A DNA stretch of 64,000 bases from positions 1,798,001 through 1,862,000 of the forward strand of contig OZ253956.1 of assembly GCA_965267355.1 (NCBI GenBank), given 5' to 3'. Both the position numbers and the translations under genes were made by a program. Position 1 is the first letter of the stretch. Each line of letters opens with the position of its first letter. The notes below the pieces were generated by a model that ran no database searches, was not told where the DNA came from, and saw nothing but the letters and a program-made list of their open reading frames with translations. This document shows, piece by piece, positions 41,812-50,529 of the stretch. The DNA comes from GCA-002793235 sp965267355. Its GTDB lineage: Bacteria > Bacteroidota > Bacteroidia > Flavobacteriales_E > Vicingaceae.

Positions 41812-43109
41812 TGCGAAAAGTATTAATCATAACTTATTATTGGCCACCAATGGGTGGAGGTGGAGTGCAGCGCTGGCTAAAAACTACTAAGTATTTACGC
41901 GATTACAACTGGGAGCCAATCATTTTTACTGCTGAAAATGGAGAAGCCTCTGTTGTTGATGATAGCAGTTTAAAACAAATTCCAAAAGGCATAGAAACGT
42001 TACGTGTTCCAATATGGGAACCATTTGGGTTGTATAAAAAACTTACCGGTAAAAAGAAAGATGAAAAATTGGTGCCCGGAACAGTTTCTGAAAAAAAAAG
42101 TTCTCTTTCTCAAAGACTCTCTGTGTGGGTGAGAGGCAATGTTTTTATACCTGATGCAAGAAGGTTTTGGATTAAACCATCTGTAAAATACCTTACAAAA
42201 TATTTAAAGGAGAATGAAGTAGATGCCATTGTATCTACAGGTCCACCCCACACAACGCACTTAATTGCAATGGGAGTAGCCAAAAAGTTTAATTTGCCAT
42301 GGTTGGCAGATTTTAGAGACCCCTGGACCAACATTGATTTTTATCATGAACTGATGCTAACTAAGCGAGCAGATGCCAAGCATAAGCGTTTAGAAAAACA
42401 AGTTTTAAATACTGCTAGCCAAGTAGTAACAGTAAGTTGGAGCTGGGCTGAAGATTTTAAAAATATTTGTGGTAGAATGCCAATGGTAATTACCAATGGC
42501 TTTGATCCTGCAGATTTTACCAAAGCAGGGGATGTAGCTTTAGATAAAAAGTTTACCATAACCCATGCAGGTTCATTAAATGATGACAGAAACCCTCACA
42601 TTTTATGGGAAGTGTTAAAAGAGATGTGCGATGCTGATGTAACATTTAAGAAAGAATTAGAATTAAAATTTATTGGGCAATTATCACCTGTTGCTTTACA
42701 AGAAGCCAAAGAAAACGGATTAGAAACTAATTTGAATCTGATTAATAGCCTGCCACATGCTGAGGTGGTAAAGCACCAAATGAAAGCACAGGTACTCTTA
42801 TTACCTTTAAATGATACCCCAAATATTGATGGAGTAGTACCGGGTAAGTTGTATGAGTACATAGGTGCTCAACGACCAATATTGTGCATTGGGAAGCCTA
42901 CGGGAGATTCTGCTAAAATAATACAAGAAACCAATGCGGGTAAAGTAGCTGATTTTAAGGATAAGGAAACCTTAAAAACAATACTTACCCAATATTACCA
43001 AGCTTATAAACAAAGCAACCTAAAAGCAGAAAGCACTAATTACGAAAAATACAGCCGTAAAATTTTAGCAGGGCAAATTACTGAGGAATTGAATAAGATT
43101 GTTGGTTAA
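41811..43109 (+). CDS. Glycosyltransferase family 4-like protein
   Basis: A 432-residue GT-B enzyme. LIITYYWPPMGGGGVQRWLKTT is the acceptor-side Gly-rich loop. IVSTGPPHTTHLIAMGVAKKFNLPWLADFRDPWTN and the donor-side TITHAGSLNDDRNPHILWEVLKEM, VLLLPLNDTPNIDGVVPGKLYEYIGAQRPILCI are typical of GT4. The E of the EX7E-type region lies in the last block. It is cotranscribed with the PD40 gene. It probably acts on a lipid-linked glycan; the donor is unknown. Confidence 0.88.
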   Translation: MRKVLIITYYWPPMGGGGVQRWLKTTKYLRDYNWEPIIFTAENGEASVVDDSSLKQIPKGIETLRVPIWEPFGLYKKLTGKKKDEKLVPGTVSEKKSSLSQRLSVWVRGNVFIPDARRFWIKPSVKYLTKYLKENEVDAIVSTGPPHTTHLIAMGVAKKFNLPWLADFRDPWTNIDFYHELMLTKRADAKHKRLEKQVLNTASQVVTVSWSWAEDFKNICGRMPMVITNGFDPADFTKAGDVALDKKFTITHAGSLNDDRNPHILWEVLKEMCDADVTFKKELELKFIGQLSPVALQEAKENGLETNLNLINSLPHAEVVKHQMKAQVLLLPLNDTPNIDGVVPGKLYEYIGAQRPILCIGKPTGDSAKIIQETNAGKVADFKDKETLKTILTQYYQAYKQSNLKAESTNYEKYSRKILAGQITEELNKIVG

Positions 43110-43112
43110 CTA

Positions 43113-43142
43113 CTGGATAAACGGAAGTTTCCGCATAACCAG
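43113..43142. other. 30-bp imperfect palindrome upstream of the recombinase gene
   Basis: The two halves match at 22 of 30 positions, as CTGG-N-TA-NN-CGGAA-NN-TTCCG-NN-TA-N-CCAG. It lies 3 bases after the glycosyltransferase stop and about 57 bases before the recombinase start. There is no T-run, so it is not a typical terminator. It could be a recombination site, a core site for the neighbouring enzyme, or an operator. Confidence 0.45.
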
Positions 43143-43198
43143 CTTATTTGTCATAAAAATAATACTTTTTTCGTTAAAATCATTAAATTCGCTTTATT

Positions 43199-44017
43199 AT
43201 GAGTATTCCTGATTTTGTGAAAATATTGGAGGTTAAACGGTATAGTGAAAATACTATTGAAAGTTATGTTTCCATTGTTAAAATGGCTGAACAATATTTT
43301 AATAAACCTCTTGATAAAGTAGATGAAACTGCTTTGCACAAATATTTTTACTTTATGGTACATACCAAAAAAGTATCCTACTCTTACCAAAAGCAAATTG
43401 CTATGGCGTTAAAACTCTATTATAAGGAGATGTTTAACACCAACATTAACTTGGAATTTTTGTTTCCAAGTAGAAAACCTGAAAAACTTCCTATTATTAT
43501 TTCAAAAGATAATGTCTTATCGATAATTGAAAAAGCAAATAACATAAAGCACAAAAGCATGATAGCTTTAGTTTATAGTGCTGGTCTTAGAGTGGGCGAA
43601 TTGATAGATTTAAAAATAAAAGACATTGATTCAAGCAGAATGATTATTCATGTAAAAGCTGCTAAAGGAAATAAAGATCGTATCATTCCTTTATCAGAAA
43701 AGTTACTAAAAATGTTACGTCAGTATTACAAAGAATTTTCTCCAAAAGAGTTTTTATTTGAAGGTCAAAAAGGTGGTAAATACACAAGTTCAAGTTTTAA
43801 TAAATTATTGAAAAGTGCAGCTAAAAAAGCAGGAATAAATAAAAACATTACTGCTCATACACTACGACATTCTTATGCAACACACTTATTAGAAAATGGA
43901 ACAGATATAAGAGTTATTCAGAAACTGTTAGGTCATAACTCAATTAAAACCACAATGATTTACACACAGGTGTCTCAACCTGCTTTGTTGAATGTGGTTA
44001 GTCCTTTTGACGATTAG
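43199..44017 (+). CDS. Tyrosine recombinase/integrase (XerC/D-like)
   Basis: A 272-residue recombinase with a complete catalytic set: Arg131 in SAGLRVGELIDL, Lys156 in HVKAAKGNKDR, His220 and Arg223 in HTLRHSYATHLL, His246 in LLGHNSIKTT and nucleophile Tyr255 in MIYTQV. The N-terminal SAM-like DNA-binding domain is about residues 5-85. It is shorter than typical XerC/XerD and lacks the IntI-specific patch. There is no adjacent transposase, tRNA or other integrase. It could be an accessory Xer-like enzyme or a remnant of a mobile element. Confidence 0.88.
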   Translation: MSIPDFVKILEVKRYSENTIESYVSIVKMAEQYFNKPLDKVDETALHKYFYFMVHTKKVSYSYQKQIAMALKLYYKEMFNTNINLEFLFPSRKPEKLPIIISKDNVLSIIEKANNIKHKSMIALVYSAGLRVGELIDLKIKDIDSSRMIIHVKAAKGNKDRIIPLSEKLLKMLRQYYKEFSPKEFLFEGQKGGKYTSSSFNKLLKSAAKKAGINKNITAHTLRHSYATHLLENGTDIRVIQKLLGHNSIKTTMIYTQVSQPALLNVVSPFDD

Positions 44018-44022
44018 GTTAG

Positions 44023-44481
44023 TTACTTAAACAAATAAGCAGTTCTTGCTTGTGAGTCTGGTCTTCCTATAATGTTATTAATATAATCATCCTGATATTC
44101 TAAATCGCCTTTTTTGATATAACCTTCACCTATAGGCATACATGCTCCCCAGGAGCCTGATTGCTGGCAATCGGTTACATCATCAACTCTTACAATGGTA
44201 TGATCTTCTACAATAATTACAATATGGCTATAACTTTTTGCAGTTTCCAACACGTCATTAATGTTGTCCTTGCTTAAATTAATAGTTTCATCAGCTGCAT
44301 TGCTTACTAGTTCTTCAAAATAAGCTACAGGTGCAGCTTCTTCAATGGCTTCAAAAGATTCAACATGCTCTAAAAAATCAGCAACCACTGTATTGTTACC
44401 ATCTGTATTTTCTACATTTTTATCAGAGCCACAGCCTATTGCAACTACAACAATTATCAGGGGCAAGATTATTTTTTTCAT
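44023..44481 (-). CDS. Predicted lipoprotein, function unknown
   Basis: A 152-residue protein. MKKIILPLIIVVVAIGCGSDK is a lipoprotein signal with the modified Cys at residue 17. The mature part is acidic. It has an ordered region with HIVIIVEDHTIVRVDDVTDCQQSGSWGACMPIGEGYIKKG carrying two Cys that could form a disulfide. No family recognised. It is convergent with the recombinase gene, five bases apart. Confidence 0.75.
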   Translation of the reverse strand: MKKIILPLIIVVVAIGCGSDKNVENTDGNNTVVADFLEHVESFEAIEEAAPVAYFEELVSNAADETINLSKDNINDVLETAKSYSHIVIIVEDHTIVRVDDVTDCQQSGSWGACMPIGEGYIKKGDLEYQDDYINNIIGRPDSQARTAYLFK

Positions 44482-44517
44482 ATCGCTTTTAATTTTGGTG
44501 TTATAAATATATCAATA

Positions 44518-45276
44518 TTAAAGGTTTTTAGCTTTATCCCAATACACATCCATTTCATCTAAGGTCATTTCTCCTAAAGTTTTCCCAGCTTTTTTAGTTT
44601 CAGTTTCCATATACTGAAAACGTTTAATAAACTTTTTATTGGTTTTTTCTAACGCATCTTCGGGGTTCAAGTCTAAGAACCTACCGTAGTTAATTAACGA
44701 AAACAATACATCTCCGTATTCTTCTTCCACTTTATCACTTTTACTATCAACTTCTTCTTTAAACTCCTGCAATTCCTCATTTACTTTTTCCCAAACTTGT
44801 TCTTTGTTGTCCCAGTCAAATCCAACACCTCTGGCTTTATCTTGTATGCGTACTGCTTTAACCATAGAGGGTAAGCTTTTAGGTACTCCCTCCAATACCG
44901 ATTTTTTGCCTTCTTTTAGTTTCAATTTCTCCCAGTTGGCTTTTACTTCTTCATCAGTAACTTCTATATCTCCATATATGTGTGGGTGACGATGAACTAG
45001 CTTATCACAAATGGTATTTAACACATCGGCAATATTAAATTCATTAGTTTCTGAAGCTATTTTGGCATAAAAAACAAGGTGAAGCATAATGTCACCTAAC
45101 TCTTTTTTTATTTCCTCTAAATCATTATCTAAAATGGCATCGGTTAACTCATAAGTTTCTTCAATGGTTAAATGTCTCAAACTTTGCATGGTTTGCTTTT
45201 TATCCCAAGGGCATTTCTCCCTTAAATCATCCATAATGTTGAGCAAACGCTCAAAAGCAGCTAACTTATCATTCAT
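44518..45276 (-). CDS. mazG: Nucleoside triphosphate pyrophosphohydrolase MazG
   Basis: Hydrolyses nucleoside triphosphates to monophosphates and pyrophosphate, cleaning the pool of abnormal nucleotides. From the ATG at 45276 it has 252 residues, as for E. coli-type MazG; the frame could extend to 45336 but would then run into the divergent gene. The two tandem MazG domains are seen from FERLLNIMDDLREKCPWDKKQTMQSLRHLTIEETYELTDAI and the later EELQEFKEEVDSKSDKVEEEYGDVLFSLINYGRF, each with the E-E-x-x-E metal motif. Confidence 0.95.
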   Translation of the reverse strand: MNDKLAAFERLLNIMDDLREKCPWDKKQTMQSLRHLTIEETYELTDAILDNDLEEIKKELGDIMLHLVFYAKIASETNEFNIADVLNTICDKLVHRHPHIYGDIEVTDEEVKANWEKLKLKEGKKSVLEGVPKSLPSMVKAVRIQDKARGVGFDWDNKEQVWEKVNEELQEFKEEVDSKSDKVEEEYGDVLFSLINYGRFLDLNPEDALEKTNKKFIKRFQYMETETKKAGKTLGEMTLDEMDVYWDKAKNL

Positions 45277-45287
45277 ATTTAAAACAG

Positions 45288-45295
45288 TATTTTTG
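45288..45295 (+). promoter_or_regulatory. Candidate -7 element of the PagL-like gene
   Basis: TATTTTTG matches TAnnTTTG and lies 23 bases before the TTG start of the forward gene, in the short divergent gap with mazG. The -33 region is not obvious. Confidence 0.4.
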
Positions 45296-45318
45296 TTTTC
45301 CTCTAAAGATTTTGAGTT

Positions 45319-46410
45319 TTGATAAAAGTACTTCATAAATATGGCTTATTACTTAGTTTAGCTACGCTTTTTATCAACGCTTTTTCGCAAGAGGTAGAAC
45401 CTGACTTTAGTGTAAAAGGAACTGTGCACCTTGGAGCATTACTTCCTCACCGTCAAGTTGTAAACGAAATTGTTGAAGGCCATACAGTTGCTTACGAGCT
45501 CTCCTTTTATAAATCTACAATAGGTAAAAAACAATGGCAGCAGGTGTATGCTTATCCAAAAGTGGGTATTTCTGCTTTGTATCATAATTTGGGTAATCCT
45601 AATGAGTTGGGTAATGCTGTTGGAATTTTTCCTTTTGTGGAGCTACCACTAAACCAGCGTAAAATTAATTGGCGATTAAAATTGGGTTATGGTTTAGGGT
45701 ACATTCAAAAACCATTTGATGTTGAAACTAATTATAAGAACGTAGCAATAGGTTCTCATTTTAATGCACTAATTTATGTTAACATGCTGTGGAATGTAAA
45801 ACTGAGTAATGCCTTAGATGTATCGTCAGGTTTATCTATTATACACTACTCTAACAGTTCATTTGCTCAACCCAATTTGGGGATAAATATTTTCTCATTG
45901 AATTCTGGGGTAACTTATAAGTTTGGCGACAAGCCCGAAAAAATCATTTCAGAAATTCCTGTACGCGATAGAGCTTGGGAAAAACATTTAATGACAGGTT
46001 TTGGCTTAAAAGAAATACAACCCGTTAAAGGACCGAAGTATTTTGTAAATACGTATTCGTTTAATATGCTAAAACCAATTAAACATAAAGGTTCTTTTGG
46101 TTTTGGTGTTGATGTTTTTTACAATACATCTTTATCGGATTTAATTGCTAAAGACACCACAGCAACTACAAGTGGTATGGATAATTTTAGAAGTGGAATT
46201 GTTGGTATTTATGCGTTTGACTTTGGAGACATATCTTTATTAATTGAAATGGGCGGCTATATTTTTTCAAAGTATAAAGGAAATGGTTCGGTTTATAACA
46301 GAGTAAGCAGTAGATATACTATAAAGGAAAAGTATTTTATTAATCTTGGGTTAAAAACACACGTAGCTGTAGCCGATTTTGTTGAGGTTGGATTTGGTAT
46401 AAAATTATAA
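45319..46410 (+). CDS. PagL-like acyloxyacyl hydrolase family outer-membrane protein
   Basis: A 363-residue protein with a TTG start and a signal peptide ending NAFSQ. The mature part is a beta-barrel with aromatic-ended strands. LSIIHYSNSSFAQPNLGINIF carries His176 and Ser178 in the PagL-type pattern H-x-S-N-x-x-x-x-x-P-N-x-G. Lipid A 3-O-deacylases use this His-Ser pair with an acidic residue; the acid equivalent is not clear here. A second half with MDNFRSGIVGIYAFDFGDISLLIEMGGYIFSKYKG completes a longer barrel. It shares one base with the next start. Confidence 0.75.
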   Translation: MIKVLHKYGLLLSLATLFINAFSQEVEPDFSVKGTVHLGALLPHRQVVNEIVEGHTVAYELSFYKSTIGKKQWQQVYAYPKVGISALYHNLGNPNELGNAVGIFPFVELPLNQRKINWRLKLGYGLGYIQKPFDVETNYKNVAIGSHFNALIYVNMLWNVKLSNALDVSSGLSIIHYSNSSFAQPNLGINIFSLNSGVTYKFGDKPEKIISEIPVRDRAWEKHLMTGFGLKEIQPVKGPKYFVNTYSFNMLKPIKHKGSFGFGVDVFYNTSLSDLIAKDTTATTSGMDNFRSGIVGIYAFDFGDISLLIEMGGYIFSKYKGNGSVYNRVSSRYTIKEKYFINLGLKTHVAVADFVEVGFGIKL

Positions 46411-47150
46411 TGAGAACTAGATTTACATATTACTTTTTGTTGGCAAGCATAAGTTTGTTGTATTATTCTTGTGGTAAAGAATCGAGTTGTTTTAAAGGTA
46501 GCGGTTCCGAAATAACTGAGTTAAGAAGTATTACAGCAGAGGTTACCAAAATAGTGTTGGAGGATAATATTGATTTATACATTATACAAGATAGTGTTGT
46601 AAGCTTAAAATTAGAAGGAGGAGAAAATTTACTGCCTTATATCAATACTGATGTTTCGGGCAATGTATTAGAAATTAATAGTGATAATAAGTGCGGATTT
46701 TTTAGGGATTATAATATGCCTTTGACTGCTTACCTTACTTTACCTAATATCGAACAAATTGAACTGTTAGGTCAAGGAGATGTGGCTAATTCAGAAACTC
46801 TTACTTATTCTAACCTTGAAATTGATGCTAGAGCGGCAACAGGTAGTGTTAATCTAACTTTAAATGCTGATAATCTAGCGGTAAGACAACATTCTGGTGT
46901 AGCAGACTTTACAATAAATGGAGCGGCTAGCAATGCTTATTTTTATACATTAGGTAATGGATGGATGTTCTGTAATGGTTTGGTGGCTAAAGATGTACAC
47001 GTTAATCACTCAGGTTCAGGTGATGTGTTTGTGCATGCTTCAAACTCACTGTTAGTTGAATTAACAGGAACAGGAAACCTCCATTATTATGGCAACCCAA
47101 ATGTTACTGTTAGTGTGCAATCGGGTAGTGGTAAGCTAATCAAAAAATAA
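46410..47150 (+). CDS. DUF2807 (head-GIN) lipoprotein
   Basis: A 246-residue protein with a lipoprotein signal ending LYYSCGKES (Cys21). The rest is a right-handed beta-helix-like DUF2807 domain, with LEDNIDLYIIQDSVVSLKLEGGENLLPYI and the strand ladder IEQIELLGQGDVANSETL, LEIDARAATGSVNLTLNADNLAVRQHSGVADF, VNHSGSGDVFVHASNSLLVELTGTGNLHYYG. Function unknown; it is probably at the periplasmic face of the outer membrane. It is translationally coupled to the PagL-like gene. Confidence 0.85.
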   Translation: MRTRFTYYFLLASISLLYYSCGKESSCFKGSGSEITELRSITAEVTKIVLEDNIDLYIIQDSVVSLKLEGGENLLPYINTDVSGNVLEINSDNKCGFFRDYNMPLTAYLTLPNIEQIELLGQGDVANSETLTYSNLEIDARAATGSVNLTLNADNLAVRQHSGVADFTINGAASNAYFYTLGNGWMFCNGLVAKDVHVNHSGSGDVFVHASNSLLVELTGTGNLHYYGNPNVTVSVQSGSGKLIKK

Positions 47151-47151
47151 C

Positions 47152-47718
47152 CTATTTACCTAGTAAATCATCTTTCAAGTCTTCATCTGCTGGCTCGCTA
47201 CCCAACCAAATGGAAAAAAGAGCTTTTTTAAAATCTAACCCTTTAATGGCAGGATTAATTTTTCCATTTTTAAAAACGATTATTCCTTTTTCTGGGATGT
47301 ACATAATGTCGTAAATGTCGTTTTTTACAATTTCTTCTTTAGCAAAAATTGCTTTAAAAGCATCAATTCGTTTACGTAAATCGGCAGTTTTTCCTCCTGT
47401 AGCTTTTTCAAAACCTTCTTCTACGGCATCATTCATTTTTTTGCTAGATATTAAACCCGATACAATTTGAATTTTAATACCACAAGCGTCTTCTGATGCT
47501 ATTATCTCCTGAGCATTTTTTGTAGGAGTTGTTACATATAGTCCACAAGCATATAAATCAATCCACATTTTTTCACGAACTCCTGCACCGTTTAATTTTA
47601 ATTCGGTAGCACCTAATTTAACTTTCCCTGGAATGGTGACACCTCCAACAGTTTTTTGTGCAGAAACAGATAAGTTAATTGTTAGTATTGCCGTAAGAGT
47701 AAAAAGTAGTTTTTTCAT
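47152..47718 (-). CDS. Chalcone isomerase-like periplasmic protein
   Basis: A 188-residue protein with a signal peptide ending LSVSAQ. Mature part: KLNGAGVREKMWIDLYACGLYV, then IVSGLISSKKMNDAVEEGFEKATGG and the end FKKALFSIWLGSEPADEDLKDDLLG, the pattern of the chalcone-isomerase-like family in bacteria. In bacteria this fold usually binds fatty acids or other small ligands; true isomerase activity is not implied. Three bases separate it from the BrkB-family gene on the same strand. Confidence 0.85.
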   Translation of the reverse strand: MKKLLFTLTAILTINLSVSAQKTVGGVTIPGKVKLGATELKLNGAGVREKMWIDLYACGLYVTTPTKNAQEIIASEDACGIKIQIVSGLISSKKMNDAVEEGFEKATGGKTADLRKRIDAFKAIFAKEEIVKNDIYDIMYIPEKGIIVFKNGKINPAIKGLDFKKALFSIWLGSEPADEDLKDDLLGK

Positions 47719-47720
47719 AA

Positions 47721-48659
47721 TTAAGAGTTTAAACTTTGTTTAGAGTGTTTAGTATGTTTAATACTTGCATTTAACTCATAGCCGATTAAAAGTACTAACG
47801 AATTAAAATATAACCAAAGCATTACTACAATTAGTGTTCCAATACTTCCATAAATCTTATTATAAGAAGCAAAATGGTTAACATAATATGCAAACCCTGT
47901 GGATAATAAAATACTCAACAGAGTGGCTAAAGTAGATCCGGCTGAAATAAATTTAAATTTTTCACTCTTTACATTTCCAAAATAATAGATAGAAGATACT
48001 CCTAAAAAGAATAATAGAAGTAGTAACAGTAACTTAACAGCTTTAATAGCATAAATAGCTACTCCATCATGCAAAAAGCCATTGGCTATAAAATAGGTGA
48101 TTATTTTCTCGCTGAAAATAATCAGACCTATAGCTAATATTACTAAAAAAGTAAGAATTAGTAATATTAAAAAAGCTCTTAAATAATTTTTGATGAAGCT
48201 ACCTTTTTTTATAGCATGATAAGATTGATTAAAAGCAATTATCATTGAATTAACACCATTACTTGCCAAGTAAAATGCAAAAACAAACCCAAATGATAGC
48301 AATGTGTTATGTTTTTTATGTATTAAATCATTAATTGTTTCTTCGGCCATTTCATAAGCATTTCCAGGTAACATTTGGTGCAGTAAATTAAGAAGTTGAT
48401 CATGAAAATTAGCAATAGGAATATAGGGTATAATAGATAGTAAAAAAATAATAAAAGGGAATAATGCTAAAAAAAATCTAAATGCTAAGGAAGCCGCTCT
48501 GGTAGTTAAAGAGTTTTTTTGCAGCCCTTCAATAAAAAATTCTAACACATCATACAAAGGTATTCCATCAAAACCAGGTATAATTATTTTTTTACTCCAG
48601 TTTACAGGGGTTTGAACTAATTTAGAATTCCATATTATTTTTAAATATTTATTCATCAA
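47721..48659 (-). CDS. YihY/BrkB-family inner membrane protein
   Basis: A 312-residue protein with six membrane helices. LTTRAASLAFRFFLALFPFIIFLLSIIPYIPI, FVFAFYLASNGVNSMIIAFNQSYHAI and the last block YGSIGTLIVVMLWLYFNSLVLLIGYELNA are the YihY/BrkB signatures. Formerly called RNase BN, the family is now regarded as membrane proteins of unclear transport function. It overlaps nadC by 11 bases. Confidence 0.92.
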   Translation of the reverse strand: MMNKYLKIIWNSKLVQTPVNWSKKIIIPGFDGIPLYDVLEFFIEGLQKNSLTTRAASLAFRFFLALFPFIIFLLSIIPYIPIANFHDQLLNLLHQMLPGNAYEMAEETINDLIHKKHNTLLSFGFVFAFYLASNGVNSMIIAFNQSYHAIKKGSFIKNYLRAFLILLILTFLVILAIGLIIFSEKIITYFIANGFLHDGVAIYAIKAVKLLLLLLLFFLGVSSIYYFGNVKSEKFKFISAGSTLATLLSILLSTGFAYYVNHFASYNKIYGSIGTLIVVMLWLYFNSLVLLIGYELNASIKHTKHSKQSLNS

Positions 48660-49491
48660 CGGCTTTCAAACTTAAATCTAAACTTTTTATTTGATGAGTG
48701 AGTGCTCCTACTGAAATGTAATCAACACCACATTCAGCATAGTTTCTTATCGTTTCATGGGTTATACCTCCAGAAGCTTCAGTTTCATATTTACCGTCAA
48801 TTAATTTAACAGCAGTTTTCAAATCATCATAATTAAAATTGTCTAGCATTATACGATGAATTTGACCTACTTCTAATATTTCATTTAACTCCTCTAAACT
48901 TCTGGCTTCAATTTCAATTTTTAAATCCTTATTATTTTCTTTTAAATAAGAATTGGTAGCATTAATTGCAGAAGTTATTCCTCCAGCATAATCAATATGA
49001 TTGTCTTTAATCATAATTAAATCATACAAACCCATTCTGTGGTTTACACCACCTCCAATTTTCACAGCTAATTTTTCAATTTCCCTTAGTCCAGGTGTAG
49101 TTTTACGAGTATCTAATATTTTGGTGTTTAGTCCATCTAAAAGTTCTACATAGTAATTTGTTTGTGTGGCAATACCACTCATGCGTTGCATGAAATTTAA
49201 CACCAATCGCTCTGCTTGTAAGATAGATTGACTTTTACCTTCTATGGTAAAAACAATATCGCCAGAATTTACTGCTTGCCCATCAGTCATAAACTCTGTA
49301 AAAACTAATTCTGCATCAATCTTATTGAAAATGTCTTTAGCTAAATCAACTCCAGCAATAATACCTTCTTCTTTAACTAAAAGTTTGGCTTTGCCAATTG
49401 CATTGCTTGGTATGCATGATAGTGATGTGTGATCCCCATCACCTATATCTTCTTTTATAGCAATCTCAATTAAATCGTTAATGTAGCTCAT
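48649..49491 (-). CDS. nadC: Nicotinate-nucleotide diphosphorylase (carboxylating)
   Basis: Makes nicotinate mononucleotide from quinolinate and PRPP in de novo NAD synthesis. 280 residues, full length: EDIGDGDHTSLSCIP, the binding segment ILDTRKTTPGLREIEKLAVKIGGGVNHRMGLYD, the metal segment LIMIKDNHIDYAGG, IEIEARSLEEL, IMLDNFNYDDLKTAV and ASGGITHETIRNYAECGVDYISVG. It lies upstream of the BrkB-family gene, overlapping it. Confidence 0.96.
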   Translation of the reverse strand: MSYINDLIEIAIKEDIGDGDHTSLSCIPSNAIGKAKLLVKEEGIIAGVDLAKDIFNKIDAELVFTEFMTDGQAVNSGDIVFTIEGKSQSILQAERLVLNFMQRMSGIATQTNYYVELLDGLNTKILDTRKTTPGLREIEKLAVKIGGGVNHRMGLYDLIMIKDNHIDYAGGITSAINATNSYLKENNKDLKIEIEARSLEELNEILEVGQIHRIMLDNFNYDDLKTAVKLIDGKYETEASGGITHETIRNYAECGVDYISVGALTHQIKSLDLSLKAVDE

Positions 49492-49539
49492 ATAAAATGT
49501 TTGCTACAAAAATAACTATTAGGAAAGCATTTGGGTTTA

Positions 49540-49923
49540 TTATTCGTCAGATTCTATCTTCAGTTCGTGTATGGTGATTTTATTCTCACCATTTTTATAG
49601 AGAATATACACACGAAACAAACCTTTATCGGTTGTGAGATTACCAATAGTAAAATGAGCATTGTTTTTAGAATTTCCATTGTGTACCACTTTAAAATCAG
49701 AAGGTTTATTTTTTAGAAAAAACGATTTAAGAATAAGTCGAGCTTGAGTTTGACTATATATGCCTTCGTTATTTGGAATTTCTAAATCTACTGATTCATT
49801 AAAATGTGCAGATACTTTTACAGCATCACCGGCTTTAAATGCTTCGGTTAACTCATTAGAAATCGGGGATTTACCGAAAAGAAAAGCAAAAACTAAAAAT
49901 ATGTTGATTAAAAAACTATTCAT
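49540..49923 (-). CDS. DUF4783-like exported protein
   Basis: A 127-residue protein with a signal peptide at about 1-18. The mature part has an NTF2-like feel: ELTEAFKAGDAVKVSAHFNESVDLEIPNNEGIYSQTQARLILKSFF, then KVVHNGNSKNNAHFTIGNLTTDKGLFRVYILYKNGE. This is the DUF4783 family, usually found next to nadC and rlmH in Bacteroidota. Function unknown. It is divergent from rlmH across about 100 bases. Confidence 0.85.
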   Translation of the reverse strand: MNSFLINIFLVFAFLFGKSPISNELTEAFKAGDAVKVSAHFNESVDLEIPNNEGIYSQTQARLILKSFFLKNKPSDFKVVHNGNSKNNAHFTIGNLTTDKGLFRVYILYKNGENKITIHELKIESDE

Positions 49924-50021
49924 AATGCTACACCCTTTAACAAATACTAAGCCAATAAATAATTATAATTGAAATAGTTAATACTATTATCCAAAGGTAA
50001 ATAATTTTTTATCTTAGCCAA

Positions 50022-50492
50022 ATGAAGATGACATTATTAGTGGTTGGAAAAACAGATGAAACTTATTTGAAAGACGGAATTGAAAAGTTTACGAAGCGGT
50101 TAAAACATTATGTTTCTTTTGAACTGCAAATAATTAAAGATGTTAAGGTTGGTAAGAATCAAAATACAGATGTTCAGAAAGAAAAGGAAGCAAAGCTGAT
50201 TTTAGATAAAATTTCGCAAAGTGATTTTTTAATTTTACTAGATGAAAAGGGACAAGAATTTCATTCTAAAGGGTTCTCTCAATTTTTACAAAAAAAAATG
50301 AATGCAGGTAATGATTTAATTTTTTTGGTGGGTGGGCCTTATGGCTTTTCTGAACGTATTTATAAACGTGCCAACGCAAAAGTTGCACTCTCTCAACTTA
50401 CATTTTCTCATCAAATGGTAAGATTATTTTTTGTTGAACAACTATACCGGGCATTTACAATTTTAAAAGGAGAAAAATATCATCACCAATAA
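50022..50492 (+). CDS. rlmH: 23S rRNA (pseudouridine-1915-N3)-methyltransferase
   Basis: Modifies pseudouridine 1915 in helix 69 of 23S rRNA on assembled ribosomes. The 156 residues form a SPOUT domain with the knot in FLVGGPYGFSERIYKRANAKVALSQLTFSHQMVRLFFVEQLYRAFTILKGEKYHH, the strongly conserved C-terminal signature. It shares no bases with gmd; 37 bases separate them. Confidence 0.97.
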   Translation: MKMTLLVVGKTDETYLKDGIEKFTKRLKHYVSFELQIIKDVKVGKNQNTDVQKEKEAKLILDKISQSDFLILLDEKGQEFHSKGFSQFLQKKMNAGNDLIFLVGGPYGFSERIYKRANAKVALSQLTFSHQMVRLFFVEQLYRAFTILKGEKYHHQ

Positions 50493-50493
50493 C

Positions 50494-50512
50494 AGTTTAA
50501 ATTGTTTAAACT
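50494..50512. promoter_or_regulatory. Perfect 19-bp dyad between rlmH and gmd
   Basis: AGTTTAAA and TTTAAACT are perfect 8-bp arms around TTG. It begins right after the rlmH stop and ends 18 bases before gmd. TAAACTTG in its right arm resembles a -7 element. It could be an operator or a weak terminator; no T-run follows. Confidence 0.3.
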
Positions 50513-50529
50513 TGCATTAAAATTACATT

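Noticed and set aside
43101..43142. Possible integron attC site next to the recombinase
   Set aside because: The flanking 7-mers do not fit RYYYAAC/GTTRRRY, and the enzyme lacks the IntI-specific patch.
45277..45336. Longer N-terminus for MazG
   Set aside because: Would extend into the divergent gene's start; MNDKLAAFERLL at 45276 matches the family start.
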